Source: Pseudomonas fluorescens (GTDB lineage: Bacteria; Pseudomonadota; Gammaproteobacteria; Pseudomonadales; Pseudomonadaceae). Taken from it: a DNA stretch of 64,000 bases. The stretch covers positions 248,001 through 312,000 of the forward strand of contig NZ_LACC01000011.1 of NCBI RefSeq assembly GCF_000967965.1, read 5' to 3'. The position numbers were made by a program, and so were the translations under genes. Within the stretch, counting starts at the first letter, position 1. The number at the start of each line of letters is the position of its first letter. Shown in pieces: positions 54,057 through 63,040 of the stretch. The notes below the pieces were generated by a model. The model saw only the letters and a list, made by a program, of their open reading frames with translations. It ran no database searches and was not told the origin of the DNA.

Positions 54057-54506
54057 TCAGTGGCCGTGACTACGGCCAACATGGGAATGCTCAACCTCCG
54101 TCGCCACAACCCCGCCGCTCACTTCCAGCCGCTGCAAAATCCCGCATTGATCGACCTCCGGCCCCTCGCCGCAGCGTTGGCGTAGGTCGAGCAGTTGTGT
54201 CTGCAAGGCCAGCAAGCCGTCGATCCGCGCCTTGACGTGGTGGATGTGCTCGTCGATCAGCGCGTTGACGCTTTCGCACTGGTCCTGCGGACTGTCGCGA
54301 AACGCCAGCAGGCTGCGGATTTCTTCGAGCGTCATGTCGAGGGTGCGGCAGTTGCGGATGAAGGTCAGGCGCTCGGCGTGAGGCTGGGTATAGACGCGAT
54401 AATTGCCGTCACTGCGGGCCGGTTCCGGCAGCAGGTTCTCGCGCTCGTAATAGCGGATCGTTTCCACGGCGCAGTCCGTGAGTTTTGCCAACTCTCCAAT
54501 TTTCAT
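54057..54506 (-). CDS. cadR: Cd(II)/Pb(II)-responsive MerR-family regulator
   Basis: A 149-residue MerR-type activator. The HTH is MKIGELAKLTDCAVETIRYY with ERENLLPEPARS, followed by the dimer helix. The CadR metal cysteines are at Cys77 (DQCESV), Cys112 and Cys121 (RCGEGPEVDQCGIL). The C-terminal tail is His-rich (HSHVGRSHGH), as in P. putida CadR. It is divergent from the CadA-type ATPase over a typical MerR promoter. The start at 54506 is preferred, as the HTH begins immediately; an in-frame extension of 23 residues covers the operator region. Confidence 0.95.
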   Translation of the reverse strand: MKIGELAKLTDCAVETIRYYERENLLPEPARSDGNYRVYTQPHAERLTFIRNCRTLDMTLEEIRSLLAFRDSPQDQCESVNALIDEHIHHVKARIDGLLALQTQLLDLRQRCGEGPEVDQCGILQRLEVSGGVVATEVEHSHVGRSHGH

Positions 54507-54538
54507 GACGCCAATCTCCAAAACTCCAGAATGGGTGC

Positions 54539-54569
54539 TTGACCCTATAGTGGCTACAGGGTCTTTACT
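54539..54569 (+). promoter_or_regulatory. MerR-type cadA promoter and CadR operator
   Basis: TTGACC at 54539-54544 and TTTACT at 54564-54569 are separated by an over-long 19-bp spacer. The spacer carries the dyad ACCCTATAGTGGCTACAGGG(T) (54542-54562). This is the architecture of MerR/CadR/ZntR-controlled promoters, where the bound regulator untwists the DNA to activate. Confidence 0.9.
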
Positions 54570-54599
54570 TGGCAACAGGTACTCTTATGGACGCAACCA

Positions 54600-56861
54600 A
54601 TGAGCGATTCACTGCACTCCCACAAACCCGGGGCTGAGCACGAGCACAGCCACAAGCTCAAACCCGTGCAAAAACATGGCCACGGCGGTCACGGCGACGC
54701 CTGTTGCTCATCTAAAGCGGCAGCGCCTGCGCTGGTAAAACTGAGTGAATCGCCGACGATTGGCGCTCGACTGAGTCGTTTTCGCATCGAGGCAATGGAC
54801 TGTCCGACCGAGCAGGCACTTATCCAGAACAAGCTAAGCAAACTGACCGGCGTACAGCAGTTGGAGTTCAATCTGATTAATCGGGTGCTCGGCGTGACCC
54901 ACGATTTGCCCGGTATCGAGCCGATCGTCGAGGCCATCAAGTCCTTGGGCATGCAGGCCGAACCGCTGGACCAGGGTGCTGAAACCCCGACTCCGGCGCC
55001 TCGGAAAAAACCGTGGTGGCCCTTGGCCCTGTCCGGTGTTGGTGCATTGCTGGCAGAAGTTATCCACTTCACTGGTTTCGCTCCGAACTGGGTGGTGGCG
55101 GTTATCGCACTGGTCTCGATCCTCAGTGGTGGCCTTGGTACTTACAAAAAAGGCTGGATCGCCCTTAAAAACCGCAACCTGAACATCAACGCCCTGATGA
55201 GCATTGCCGTGACCGGCGCGGTGCTGATCGGCCAGTGGCCGGAAGCGGCGATGGTGATGTTCCTGTTCACCGTGGCCGAGTTGATCGAAACCAAATCCCT
55301 CGACCGTGCGCGCAATGCCATTGGCGGTTTGATGCAGATGACCCCGGACACGGCAACGGTGTTGCAGGCTGACGGAAGCTGGCTTGAGCAGGATGTAAAA
55401 ACCATTGGGCTCGGCGCGCGGGTACGGGTTCGTCCCGGCGAGCGTATCGGCCTGGACGGTGAAGTGCTGTCCGGTCGCTCGACCATCGATCAGGCGCCAA
55501 TCACCGGTGAAAGCCTGCCGGTGGAAAAAACCGTCGGTGACAAAGTATTCGCCGGGACCATCAATCAGGCCGGCTCCCTGGAGTACGGGGTGACCGCCGC
55601 GGCGGATAACTCGACCCTGGCCCGCATTATCCACGCCGTTGAGCAGGCCCAGGGCGCGCGGGCGCCGACCCAGCGTTTCGTCGACAGTTTCTCGAAAATC
55701 TATACCCCGGCGGTGTTCGTCCTGGCACTGGCCGTGGCGGTGATCCCGCCAATGTTCATGGGCGCGTTGTGGTTCGACTGGATCTACCGGGCGCTGGTGC
55801 TGCTGGTGGTGGCCTGTCCGTGTGCGCTGGTGATTTCCACGCCGGTGACCATCGTCAGCGGCCTCGCGGCGGCGGCGCGCAAAGGCATATTGGTCAAGGG
55901 CGGTGTCTATCTGGAGGGCGGTTACAAGCTCGACTACCTGGCTCTGGACAAGACCGGGACCATTACCCACGGCAAACCGGTGCAGACCGATTACCTGTCG
56001 CTGGACCCGACCGCCGACGACTCGGCGCCCGCCATTGCCGCCGCGCTGGCCGGGCGCTCGGATCACCCGGTTTCCCTGGCCATCGCCAAGGCGGCTGTGG
56101 ATAACCAGACCGCGACGCTGATTGTGGATAACTTCGAAGCGCTGGGCGGGCGCGGGGTGCGCGGCGAGATCAACGGCCAGCTCTATCATCTGGGCAACCA
56201 TCGTCTGGTGGAGGATCTGGGCCTGTGTTCGCCGGCGCTGGAAGAAAAGCTGTTTGCTCTGGAAAAACAGGGCAAGTCGGTGGTGTTGCTGCTCGATTCG
56301 TCCGGCCCGTTGGCGCTGTTTGCCGTGGCGGACACGGTAAAGGAATCGAGCCGCGAGGCTATCCGGCAGTTGCATGACCTGGGCATCAAGACCCTGATGC
56401 TCACCGGTGATAACGTCCACACCGCCCAGGCCATTGCTGCGCAGGTCGGTATCGACGAGGCCAGGGGCGACCTGTTGCCGGGGGACAAATTGCAGTCGAT
56501 CGAGGCTCTTTATGCCCAGGGGCATCGGGTCGGCATGGTCGGCGACGGCATCAACGACGCCCCGGCGCTGGCGCGTTCCGAGATCGGTTTCGCCATGGCC
56601 GCTGCAGGCACCGATACCGCGATCGAAACCGCCGATGTCGCCCTGATGGACGACGATCTGCGCAAAATCCCGGCATTCATTCGCCTTTCGCGGCAGACTT
56701 CGAGCATCCTCAAACAGAACATCGCCCTGGCTTTGGTCATCAAGGCGATCTTTCTTGGGGTAACCTTCGCCGGGGTCGCTACCATGTGGATGGCGGTGTT
56801 CGCCGACATGGGCGTGAGTCTGCTGGTGGTGTTCAACGGTTTGCGCCTGCTGCGCAAGTAA
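54600..56861 (+). CDS. cadA: Cd2+/Zn2+/Pb2+-exporting P1B-type ATPase
   Basis: A 753-residue metal-efflux ATPase. The N-terminus is His-rich (HSHKPGAEHEHSHKLKPVQK, then HGHGGHG) and includes a CC pair. An HMA-like domain carries MDCPTEQA instead of GMxCxxC. The membrane metal site is Cys406-Pro-Cys408 (VVACPCALVIS), the phosphorylated aspartate is Asp450 in DKTGTITHG, and the hinge motif is GDGINDAP. It pumps divalent soft metals out of the cytoplasm under CadR control. An out-of-frame ATG at 54587 opens a 16-codon frame that overlaps the start. Confidence 0.95.
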   Translation: MSDSLHSHKPGAEHEHSHKLKPVQKHGHGGHGDACCSSKAAAPALVKLSESPTIGARLSRFRIEAMDCPTEQALIQNKLSKLTGVQQLEFNLINRVLGVTHDLPGIEPIVEAIKSLGMQAEPLDQGAETPTPAPRKKPWWPLALSGVGALLAEVIHFTGFAPNWVVAVIALVSILSGGLGTYKKGWIALKNRNLNINALMSIAVTGAVLIGQWPEAAMVMFLFTVAELIETKSLDRARNAIGGLMQMTPDTATVLQADGSWLEQDVKTIGLGARVRVRPGERIGLDGEVLSGRSTIDQAPITGESLPVEKTVGDKVFAGTINQAGSLEYGVTAAADNSTLARIIHAVEQAQGARAPTQRFVDSFSKIYTPAVFVLALAVAVIPPMFMGALWFDWIYRALVLLVVACPCALVISTPVTIVSGLAAAARKGILVKGGVYLEGGYKLDYLALDKTGTITHGKPVQTDYLSLDPTADDSAPAIAAALAGRSDHPVSLAIAKAAVDNQTATLIVDNFEALGGRGVRGEINGQLYHLGNHRLVEDLGLCSPALEEKLFALEKQGKSVVLLLDSSGPLALFAVADTVKESSREAIRQLHDLGIKTLMLTGDNVHTAQAIAAQVGIDEARGDLLPGDKLQSIEALYAQGHRVGMVGDGINDAPALARSEIGFAMAAAGTDTAIETADVALMDDDLRKIPAFIRLSRQTSSILKQNIALALVIKAIFLGVTFAGVATMWMAVFADMGVSLLVVFNGLRLLRK

Positions 56862-56877
56862 AGGATGAGGGACGGTT

Positions 56878-57741
56878 GTGCTGAGTGCGGAGCTGAAGGC
56901 GTTTTACATGGTGGCCCGCCTGGGCAGCATTACCCAGGCTGCCAAAAAGCTTGGCCTGAGCCAGCCGACGGTGACGACACAGATCCGCAACCTCGAAAGT
57001 CAGTATTCGGTCGAACTGTTTTACCGTGGCGGCCGGCGTCTCAGCGTCAGCGAGGAGGGCGCGCGGCTGCTGCCGATGGTCAAGGTGCTGATGCAGCAGG
57101 AAGCCGACATCGAGTTTTTCCTGCGTAACTGCGGCCAGGTCCAGGGCACATTGCGTATTGCCGCCACGGCGCCGTATTACATCCTCGACCTGGTGAAAAC
57201 CTTCCGCGAGCGCCTGCCGCAGGTTGAGGTTTCGGTGGAAATCGGCAATTCCCAACAGGTGCTTGAAGCGCTGGAGGATTACCGGGTCGATGTCGCGGCG
57301 TCGTCGCAGTTGCTCGAAGACGCGCGGCTGATTCGCCGGGTGCTCGGCAGCGATCCGCTGGTGCTGGCGGTGCATCGCAATCATCCGCTGGCGGTTCACG
57401 ATCACGTGCCGCTCGGCGCCTTGGCCGGGCATACCCTGCTGATGCGCGAACCGGGCTCGACCACCCGTCGTTTGACCGAAGATTTGCTGGCCAGTGCCAG
57501 CGTGTGTTTCGGCCCGCTGCTGGAGATCGGCAGCCGCGAATCGATCCGCGAAGCGGTGCTGCGCAACATCGGCATCAGCATCATTGCCCGTCAGGAAGTG
57601 CCCCATGATCCGCAACTGCGGGTGCTGACCATCGAGAATGCACCGCAGATTCCCGAATACCTGTACTGCCTCAAGGAGCGCAAAAACGCGCGGCTGCCGG
57701 CGGCGTTCCTGGGGTTGGCGCAGGAAATGGCCCCTGTGTAG
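56878..57741 (+). CDS. LysR-family transcriptional regulator of the phosphonate locus
   Basis: A 287-residue LysR-type regulator. The winged HTH is in residues 1-60 (LSAELKAFYMVARLGSITQA, AKKLGLSQPTVTTQIRNLES), followed by the two-lobe effector domain. The start is a GTG at 56878 that puts the conserved LxxFxxVAxxGSxTxAA helix at the N-terminus. It stands just upstream of the 2-aminoethylphosphonate importer genes in the same direction and probably controls them, as such LysR genes do in other phosphonate clusters. A palindromic terminator-like repeat separates the two. Confidence 0.88.
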   Translation: MLSAELKAFYMVARLGSITQAAKKLGLSQPTVTTQIRNLESQYSVELFYRGGRRLSVSEEGARLLPMVKVLMQQEADIEFFLRNCGQVQGTLRIAATAPYYILDLVKTFRERLPQVEVSVEIGNSQQVLEALEDYRVDVAASSQLLEDARLIRRVLGSDPLVLAVHRNHPLAVHDHVPLGALAGHTLLMREPGSTTRRLTEDLLASASVCFGPLLEIGSRESIREAVLRNIGISIIARQEVPHDPQLRVLTIENAPQIPEYLYCLKERKNARLPAAFLGLAQEMAPV

Positions 57742-57746
57742 AACTC

Positions 57747-57776
57747 TGTGGCGAGGGAGCAAGCTCCCTCGCCACA
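57747..57776. terminator. perfect GTGGCGAGGGAGC palindrome
   Basis: TGTGGCGAGGGAGC and its exact complement around a central AA, 5 bp after the LysR stop. It is a single REP palindrome likely to end the regulator transcript, although it lacks a T tract. Confidence 0.55.
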
Positions 57777-57820
57777 AGTTAGTCATTGTCCAATAACCAA
57801 AAATCCCGAATACCACTATC

Positions 57821-57841
57821 GGCAGTTTTTGCCTTACTGCC
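57821..57841 (+). promoter_or_regulatory. candidate LysR operator
   Basis: GGCAGT and ACTGCC form a 6-bp inverted repeat with a 9-base centre (21 bp overall), about 58 bp before the importer ATPase gene. Size and position suit a LysR recognition site; this is inference. Confidence 0.4.
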
Positions 57842-57898
57842 ACATGACGGACTCATTACAACTCTAGGATGGCCCCATCTGCTAGATGAGATCCGTCC

Positions 57899-58975
57899 AT
57901 GAACAACTCGATCGCAACTGCCCTGACCAACCCCGGCGCACCGATGAAGGTGCGCGGTGTACAGAAACGCTTCGGCGCCTTCACTGCGCTGGATAACGTT
58001 TCCCTCGACGTGGCGGCTGGTGAGCTGGTGTGTCTGCTGGGGCCGTCGGGCTGTGGCAAAACCACCTTGCTGCGCTGCATCGCCGGTCTGGAGAAGCAGG
58101 ACAGCGGCGAGTTGTACCTGGGCGATCGCGACGTTTCCCACCTGGCGCCCCAGGCGCGGGACTACGGCATTCTGTTCCAGTCCTACGCGTTGTTCCCCAA
58201 TCTCACCGTCGAAGCGAACATTGCCTACGGCCTCGCCGGCAGTGGTCGCGACGAAGTGCGCCGTCGCGTCGGTCAGATGCTGGAACTGGTTGGCCTGACC
58301 GGCAGCGAGAAAAAATACCCGGGCCAGTTGTCCGGTGGTCAGCAGCAACGTGTGGCATTGGCCCGCGCCCTGGCGCCCGCGCCTTCGCTATTGTTGCTGG
58401 ACGAACCGATGTCGGCCCTCGATGCCCGGGTGCGCGAGCATCTGTGCACCGAATTGCGCCAACTGCAACGCAACCTCGGCATCACCACCCTGATGGTCAC
58501 CCACAATCAGGACGAGGCCATGCTGATGGCCGACCGCATTGCCGTGATGAACAACGGCAAGGTCGAGCAGTACGCCACGCCGCAGGAAATCTACAACCGC
58601 CCGGCCACGCCATTCGTGGCAGAGTTCGTCGGCCAGGGTAACTGGTTGCCGTTCCAGCGCAGCAGCGACAGCCACGCCCAGGTCGGCGGGCTGAACATGC
58701 GCCTGGCCGATGGCAGCGCCAAGACCGCGTCGGGCCGTTTGTTCTGCCGTCCGGAAGCGATCAACGTCAACCCGCTGGTGCACGAGGAAAACCTGTTCCC
58801 GGCCAAGGTTCGTGAAATCACTTTCCTCGGCAACCGCTGCCGCATGAGCTTTGAACTCGATCAGTTGCCGGGTCATGCGTTGTTGGCGGAGCTGGCACCG
58901 GAAGCCATGCCACGCCTTGGCGCCCAGCAGATCATGGTCGCCTTGCCTCCGCGCAGCCTGCAGGTATTTGCCTGA
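57899..58975 (+). CDS. 2-aminoethylphosphonate-type ABC transporter, ATP-binding protein
   Basis: A 358-residue ATPase of the PhnT2-like group within the iron/spermidine-type importers. Walker A is GPSGCGKTT with Lys54, signature [15 protein letters not shown], Walker B LLLLDEPMSALD, and a C-terminal TOBE domain from about residue 270. The stop overlaps the start of the permease gene by one base (TGATG). The AEP assignment rests on the neighbours and on the permease and binding-protein types, since the ATPase alone could be a Fe3+ or polyamine importer component. Confidence 0.85.
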   Translation: MNNSIATALTNPGAPMKVRGVQKRFGAFTALDNVSLDVAAGELVCLLGPSGCGKTTLLRCIAGLEKQDSGELYLGDRDVSHLAPQARDYGILFQSYALFPNLTVEANIAYGLAGSGRDEVRRRVGQMLELVGLTGSEKKYPGQLSGGQQQRVALARALAPAPSLLLLDEPMSALDARVREHLCTELRQLQRNLGITTLMVTHNQDEAMLMADRIAVMNNGKVEQYATPQEIYNRPATPFVAEFVGQGNWLPFQRSSDSHAQVGGLNMRLADGSAKTASGRLFCRPEAINVNPLVHEENLFPAKVREITFLGNRCRMSFELDQLPGHALLAELAPEAMPRLGAQQIMVALPPRSLQVFA

Positions 58976-60699
58976 TGAATGCGAACATCGCGCTGCCGCT
59001 GCCGTACAAGCAGGTTCGGCAGACTACCCGCGCCGAAATCGGTGACCGGTTGTTCGTGGTCGGCGGCAAAGTCCTCATGCTGGTGTTGTTGGGCGTTGCC
59101 GTAATGATGCCGTTGCTGGCGATCTTCTGGCGTGGTTTCAGCGCCGAGGCCGGGCAGGGCGGTGGCTGGGTCGCAGCGAAAGAACTGGTGACCAGCGAAA
59201 ACTTCCACTGGTTGCTCGGTAACAGCCTGAAGGTATCCCTCAGCGTCGCGGCCATTGTCGTACCGCTGGCCTACCTGTTTGCCTACGCGCTGCAACGCAC
59301 CTTGATTCCGGCCAAAGGCATCTGGCGGGGCATTTCGCTTCTGCCATTGATGGCGCCGTCGATGCTGCCGGGGATTGCGCTGGTTTACCTGTTCGGCAAC
59401 CAGGGCATGCTGCGTGGCCTGCTCTCAGACAATATCTACGGCTTCTGGGGCATTGTGCTTGGCGAAGTCATCTACACCTTCCCACACGCCTTGATGATTC
59501 TTCTGTCGGCCCTGTCCCTGGCCGATGCGCGACTGTTCGACGCGGCCTCCAGCATGGGTGCGAGTCCTGCAAAAGCCTTCCGCAGTATCACCTGGCCGGC
59601 GACCCGTCAGGCCGTGTTCGCCGCATTCTGCCTGGTGTTCACTCTGACCATCACTGACTTCGGTGTGCCAGTGGTGGTCGGTGGCGACTATCAAGTGCTG
59701 GCGCTGGAAGCCTACAAGGCGGTGGTCGGCCAGCAGCAATTCGGTCGCGGTGCCTTGATCGGCATGGTGTTGTTGCTGCCGGCGCTGTTCAGCTTCGGCG
59801 TCGATGCCTGGTTGCGTCGTCGTCACGGTGACTCCATGAGCGGTCGCGCCCAGGTGTTCAAACCCGCGCCTTCGAAGCTGCGCGACAGCTGCTACCTGGC
59901 CATCGTCCTGCTGATCTGCGCCGCGCTGCTGCTGGTGTTCGGCATGGCGGTGTTCTCGTCCCTGGTGAAGTTCTGGCCGTACAACCTGTCGCTGTCGCTC
60001 AACCATTATCAGTTCAACGAAACCGCCGGCGGTGGCTGGCTGGCCTACGGCAACAGCCTGAAGATGGCCCTGGGCACGGCGATGATCGGCAGCTTGCTGA
60101 TTTTTACCGGCGCCTACCTGATGGAAAAAACCAAGGGCCAGCGCGGCCTGAACCTGACCTTACGCATGCTCAGCTTCGTACCGATGGCGGTGCCGGGCCT
60201 GGTGCTGGGGTTGGGTTACGTCTTCTTCTTCAACCTCACCGGCAACCCGCTGCATGTGCTGTACGGGACCATGACCCTGCTGATCGTCTGCACCATTGCT
60301 CACTATTTGACCACCGCGCAAATGACCGCCACCACCGCGCTGCGTCAACTCGACGCCGAGTTCGAAGCCGCTGCGCTGTCGCTCAAGGCGCCGCTGTACC
60401 GCCACTACCTGCGCGTCACCGTGCCGATCTGCCTGCCAGCCTTGCTGGACATCGTGCGCTACCTGTTCGTCTCGGCCATGACCACCGTTTCGGCGGCGAT
60501 CTTCCTCTACAGCCCCGACACCATCCTCGCGGCAGTGGCGGTGCTGAACATGGACGACGCCGGCAACGTCGGCGGTGCGGCAGCGATGTCGACCCTGATC
60601 CTGATTACCTCGGCGGGCGTGTCCCTGCTGCTGGCCTGGGCCTCGCGCGGCTTGCTGCGCCGCTCCCAGGCTTGGCGCCAGACCGCGCCCGGTCATTGA
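58975..60699 (+). CDS. 2-aminoethylphosphonate-type ABC transporter, double-length permease
   Basis: A 574-residue inner-membrane protein with two fused permease halves (about 12 helices), like the PhnU2/FbpB type. The two EAA-like loops are LFDAASSMGASPAKAFRSIT and EFEAAALSLKAPLYRHYLRV. A fused single permease is typical of putative AEP importers of this class. It overlaps the ATPase gene by one base and precedes the binding-protein gene by 38 bp. Confidence 0.85.
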   Translation: MNANIALPLPYKQVRQTTRAEIGDRLFVVGGKVLMLVLLGVAVMMPLLAIFWRGFSAEAGQGGGWVAAKELVTSENFHWLLGNSLKVSLSVAAIVVPLAYLFAYALQRTLIPAKGIWRGISLLPLMAPSMLPGIALVYLFGNQGMLRGLLSDNIYGFWGIVLGEVIYTFPHALMILLSALSLADARLFDAASSMGASPAKAFRSITWPATRQAVFAAFCLVFTLTITDFGVPVVVGGDYQVLALEAYKAVVGQQQFGRGALIGMVLLLPALFSFGVDAWLRRRHGDSMSGRAQVFKPAPSKLRDSCYLAIVLLICAALLLVFGMAVFSSLVKFWPYNLSLSLNHYQFNETAGGGWLAYGNSLKMALGTAMIGSLLIFTGAYLMEKTKGQRGLNLTLRMLSFVPMAVPGLVLGLGYVFFFNLTGNPLHVLYGTMTLLIVCTIAHYLTTAQMTATTALRQLDAEFEAAALSLKAPLYRHYLRVTVPICLPALLDIVRYLFVSAMTTVSAAIFLYSPDTILAAVAVLNMDDAGNVGGAAAMSTLILITSAGVSLLLAWASRGLLRRSQAWRQTAPGH

Positions 60700-60737
60700 A
60701 TCTGCACAACCCATCAACTCAAAAACAGGAAAAGATC

Positions 60738-61763
60738 ATGTTCAAGCCTATGGCCCTGGCCGCTGCTGTCCTCACCGCTTTCAGCCTGAACGCCTTTGCG
60801 GCGAAAACCGAGTTGACGGTGTACACCGCCCTCGAAGCCGAACAACTGAAGACTTACAAAGAAGCTTTCGAAAAGGCCAACCCGGACGTCGAAATCAAAT
60901 GGGTGCGTGATTCCACCGGCATCATCACCGCCAAACTGCTGGCCGAAAAAGCCCGTCCGCAGGCTGACGCCGTGTGGGGCCTGGCCGCTTCAAGCCTGGC
61001 GATCCTCGATCAGCAAGGCATGCTGCAAAGCTATGCACCGAAAGACCTGGGCAAGATCGGCGCGAACTACCGCGACGCGGCCAACCCGCCAGCCTGGGTC
61101 GGCATGGACGTCTGGGCTGCGACCATCTGCTTCAACACCGTCGAAGCCGAGAAGCAGGGCCTGACCAAGCCAGTGAGCTGGCAGGATCTGACCAAGCCTG
61201 AGTACAAAGGCAAGATCGTCATGCCGAACCCGGCCTCGTCCGGCACCGGGTTCCTTGACGTCAGCGCCTGGCTGCAAACCTTCGGCGAGAAGCAGGGCTG
61301 GGCCTACATGGACGGCCTGCACCAGAACATCGGCCAGTACGTTCACTCTGGCTCCAAGCCTTGCAAACTGGCGGCGGCTGGCGAATTCCCGATCGGTATT
61401 TCCTTCGAGTACCCGGCCGTTCAGCTGAAACGCCAGGGCGCACCGCTGGACATCATCCTGCCGAAGGAAGGCCTGGGCTGGGAGATCGAAGCGACTGCGG
61501 TGATCAAGGGCACTGCCCACGAAGAAGCGGCGAAGAAACTGGCTGACTTCTCTGCCAGCCCTGAGGCGATGGATCTCTACAAAGAAAACTTCGCCGTACT
61601 CGCGCAGCCTGGCATCGCCAAGCCGCAGACCGAACTGCCGGCCGACTACGAGCAGCGCCTGATCAAGAACGACTTCGCCTGGGCTTCGAAGAACCGCGAC
61701 GAGATCCTGACCGAATGGCGCAAGCGCTATGACGGCAAGTCCGAGAAAGTGGCGGCCAAGTAA
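60738..61763 (+). CDS. 2-aminoethylphosphonate-type periplasmic binding protein
   Basis: A 341-residue solute-binding protein with the signal peptide FKPMALAAAVLTAFSLNAFA before AKTELTVYTALEAEQLKTYK, the start typical of PhnS2/AepX and Fe3+-binding types. Motifs include WVRDSTGIITAKLLAEKARP and NPASSGTGFLDVSAW. The start at 60738 has AGGA upstream, whereas an earlier in-frame one would overlap the permease stop and spoil the signal peptide. The conserved iron-ligand tyrosine pair of FbpA proteins is not obvious, which favours a phosphonate ligand. Confidence 0.85.
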   Translation: MFKPMALAAAVLTAFSLNAFAAKTELTVYTALEAEQLKTYKEAFEKANPDVEIKWVRDSTGIITAKLLAEKARPQADAVWGLAASSLAILDQQGMLQSYAPKDLGKIGANYRDAANPPAWVGMDVWAATICFNTVEAEKQGLTKPVSWQDLTKPEYKGKIVMPNPASSGTGFLDVSAWLQTFGEKQGWAYMDGLHQNIGQYVHSGSKPCKLAAAGEFPIGISFEYPAVQLKRQGAPLDIILPKEGLGWEIEATAVIKGTAHEEAAKKLADFSASPEAMDLYKENFAVLAQPGIAKPQTELPADYEQRLIKNDFAWASKNRDEILTEWRKRYDGKSEKVAAK

Positions 61764-61788
61764 GGTCTTCATCGGCTGACAGGGCCTC

Positions 61789-61883
61789 ATCGCGAGCAAG
61801 CTCGCTCCCACAGGTCCTGTGGCGGTCACAAAATTTGTGTCCACTACAAATCACTGTGGGAGCGAGCTTGCTCGCGATAGCGG
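61789..61883. repeat. reverse-arm REP pair inside the phosphonate operon
   Basis: ATCGCGAGCAAGCTCGCTCC plus CACAG at 61789-61813 and CTGTGGGAGCGAGCTTGCTC plus GCGATAGCGG at 61854-61883. The arms are in the opposite order to the 92-bp REPINs. It separates the importer genes from the enzyme genes. Confidence 0.85.
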
Positions 61884-61906
61884 TCTCGAATTCAGGACAA
61901 GATTCC

Positions 61907-63040
61907 ATGACACACCACAACGACATGCTGATCGTCGGCGCCGGCGTCCTGGGTTTGTCCCACGCGTATGCCGCCGCCAAGCGCGGTCTGAAGGTCACGG
62001 TTTTCGAGCGCAGCGAAACGCCCCTCGGCGCTTCGGTGCGTAACTTCGGCCAGGCACTGGTCACCGGCCAACCGCCGGGACCGATGCTGGAGTTGGCCCG
62101 CGCCAGTCGCGGAATCTGGGGCGATTGGGCGCAGCTCGCCGGCCTGCAACTCAAGCGCAATGGCTCGTACCTGTTCGCCCGCACCGAAGCGGAAGAGCAA
62201 CTGCTGGAAGCCTTCTGCGAGGGCCGCGCCGTCGAATACGGTTACCGCGTCGACCTGCTGCGCGGCGCTGCGCTGCGTGATTTGTACGGCGGTCAGTTCC
62301 GCCATCACCGCGCGGCCTTGCATGGCATGGACGACCAGCAGCTGTATTCCCGCGAAGCGATTCCGGCGCTGATCGACTTCCTGCGCCGCGACCTGGGCGT
62401 CAAGTTTCACTTCTCTACCCTGGTGCGCGATATCGAGCCGGGGCGCCTGCACAGCACCGCCGGCAGCTTCAGCGCCGAACAGATCATCGTCTGCTCCGGC
62501 CACGATTATCAGACCTTGCTGGCCGAACAGATCGCCGAACTCGAGCCGCAAATCTGCCGCCTGCAAATGCTCCGTGCCCGACCGCAAATCAACCTCAACC
62601 TGCAACACGCGTTGCTCACCGGTTTGAGCTGCGTGCACTACGGCGCCTTCGCCGATTTGCCGGAAGCTGCGGCGGTGCAGGCAGAAATTCTGCAGTACGC
62701 ACCGCACCTGCACGAAAACGGTATCCACCTGCTGATCAGCCCGACGCCCTATGGCGAATTGATCATTGGTGATTCGCACCATTACGGCAGCGATCCGTCA
62801 CCCTTCAATGCCGAGCAGGTCGACGACTGGATGATCGAACTGGCCGAGCAGACCCTGGGCTGCAAGGTGCAAGTGGTCGAACGCTGGCAGGGGGTCTATG
62901 GTTCACGGGGGCCGGGACCGTTCTCGTTCCTGCGCCCGGCAAAAGGCCTGAGCGTGGCGTTGATGCACACCGGTGTCGGCATGAGCGTCGGGCCGGCAAT
63001 GGCTGAGCGCAACGTTGCCACGGTATTGGGGGAAATCTGA
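61907..63040 (+). CDS. FAD-dependent oxidoreductase of phosphonate operons (TIGR03364-like)
   Basis: A 377-residue DAO-fold flavoenzyme. The FAD motif is LIVGAGVLGLSHAYAAAKRG near the N-terminus with the acidic residue of VTVFER, and the C-terminal GVGMSVGPAMAERNVA loop closes the flavin site. Enzymes of this group in phosphonate clusters oxidise 2-aminoethylphosphonate or its N-methyl form to phosphonoacetaldehyde; that link is from the family, not proven here. The start MTHHNDMLIVG at 61907 follows AGGAC. The stop overlaps the HD gene start by one base, so both proteins are made together. Confidence 0.83.
   Translation: MTHHNDMLIVGAGVLGLSHAYAAAKRGLKVTVFERSETPLGASVRNFGQALVTGQPPGPMLELARASRGIWGDWAQLAGLQLKRNGSYLFARTEAEEQLLEAFCEGRAVEYGYRVDLLRGAALRDLYGGQFRHHRAALHGMDDQQLYSREAIPALIDFLRRDLGVKFHFSTLVRDIEPGRLHSTAGSFSAEQIIVCSGHDYQTLLAEQIAELEPQICRLQMLRARPQINLNLQHALLTGLSCVHYGAFADLPEAAAVQAEILQYAPHLHENGIHLLISPTPYGELIIGDSHHYGSDPSPFNAEQVDDWMIELAEQTLGCKVQVVERWQGVYGSRGPGPFSFLRPAKGLSVALMHTGVGMSVGPAMAERNVATVLGEI

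Noticed and set aside
54057-56861. cadR-cadA as a recently acquired mobile island
   Set aside because: Codon use and GC content look like the surroundings, no integrase, IS or tRNA site flanks it, and a REPIN of the resident type sits next to it.
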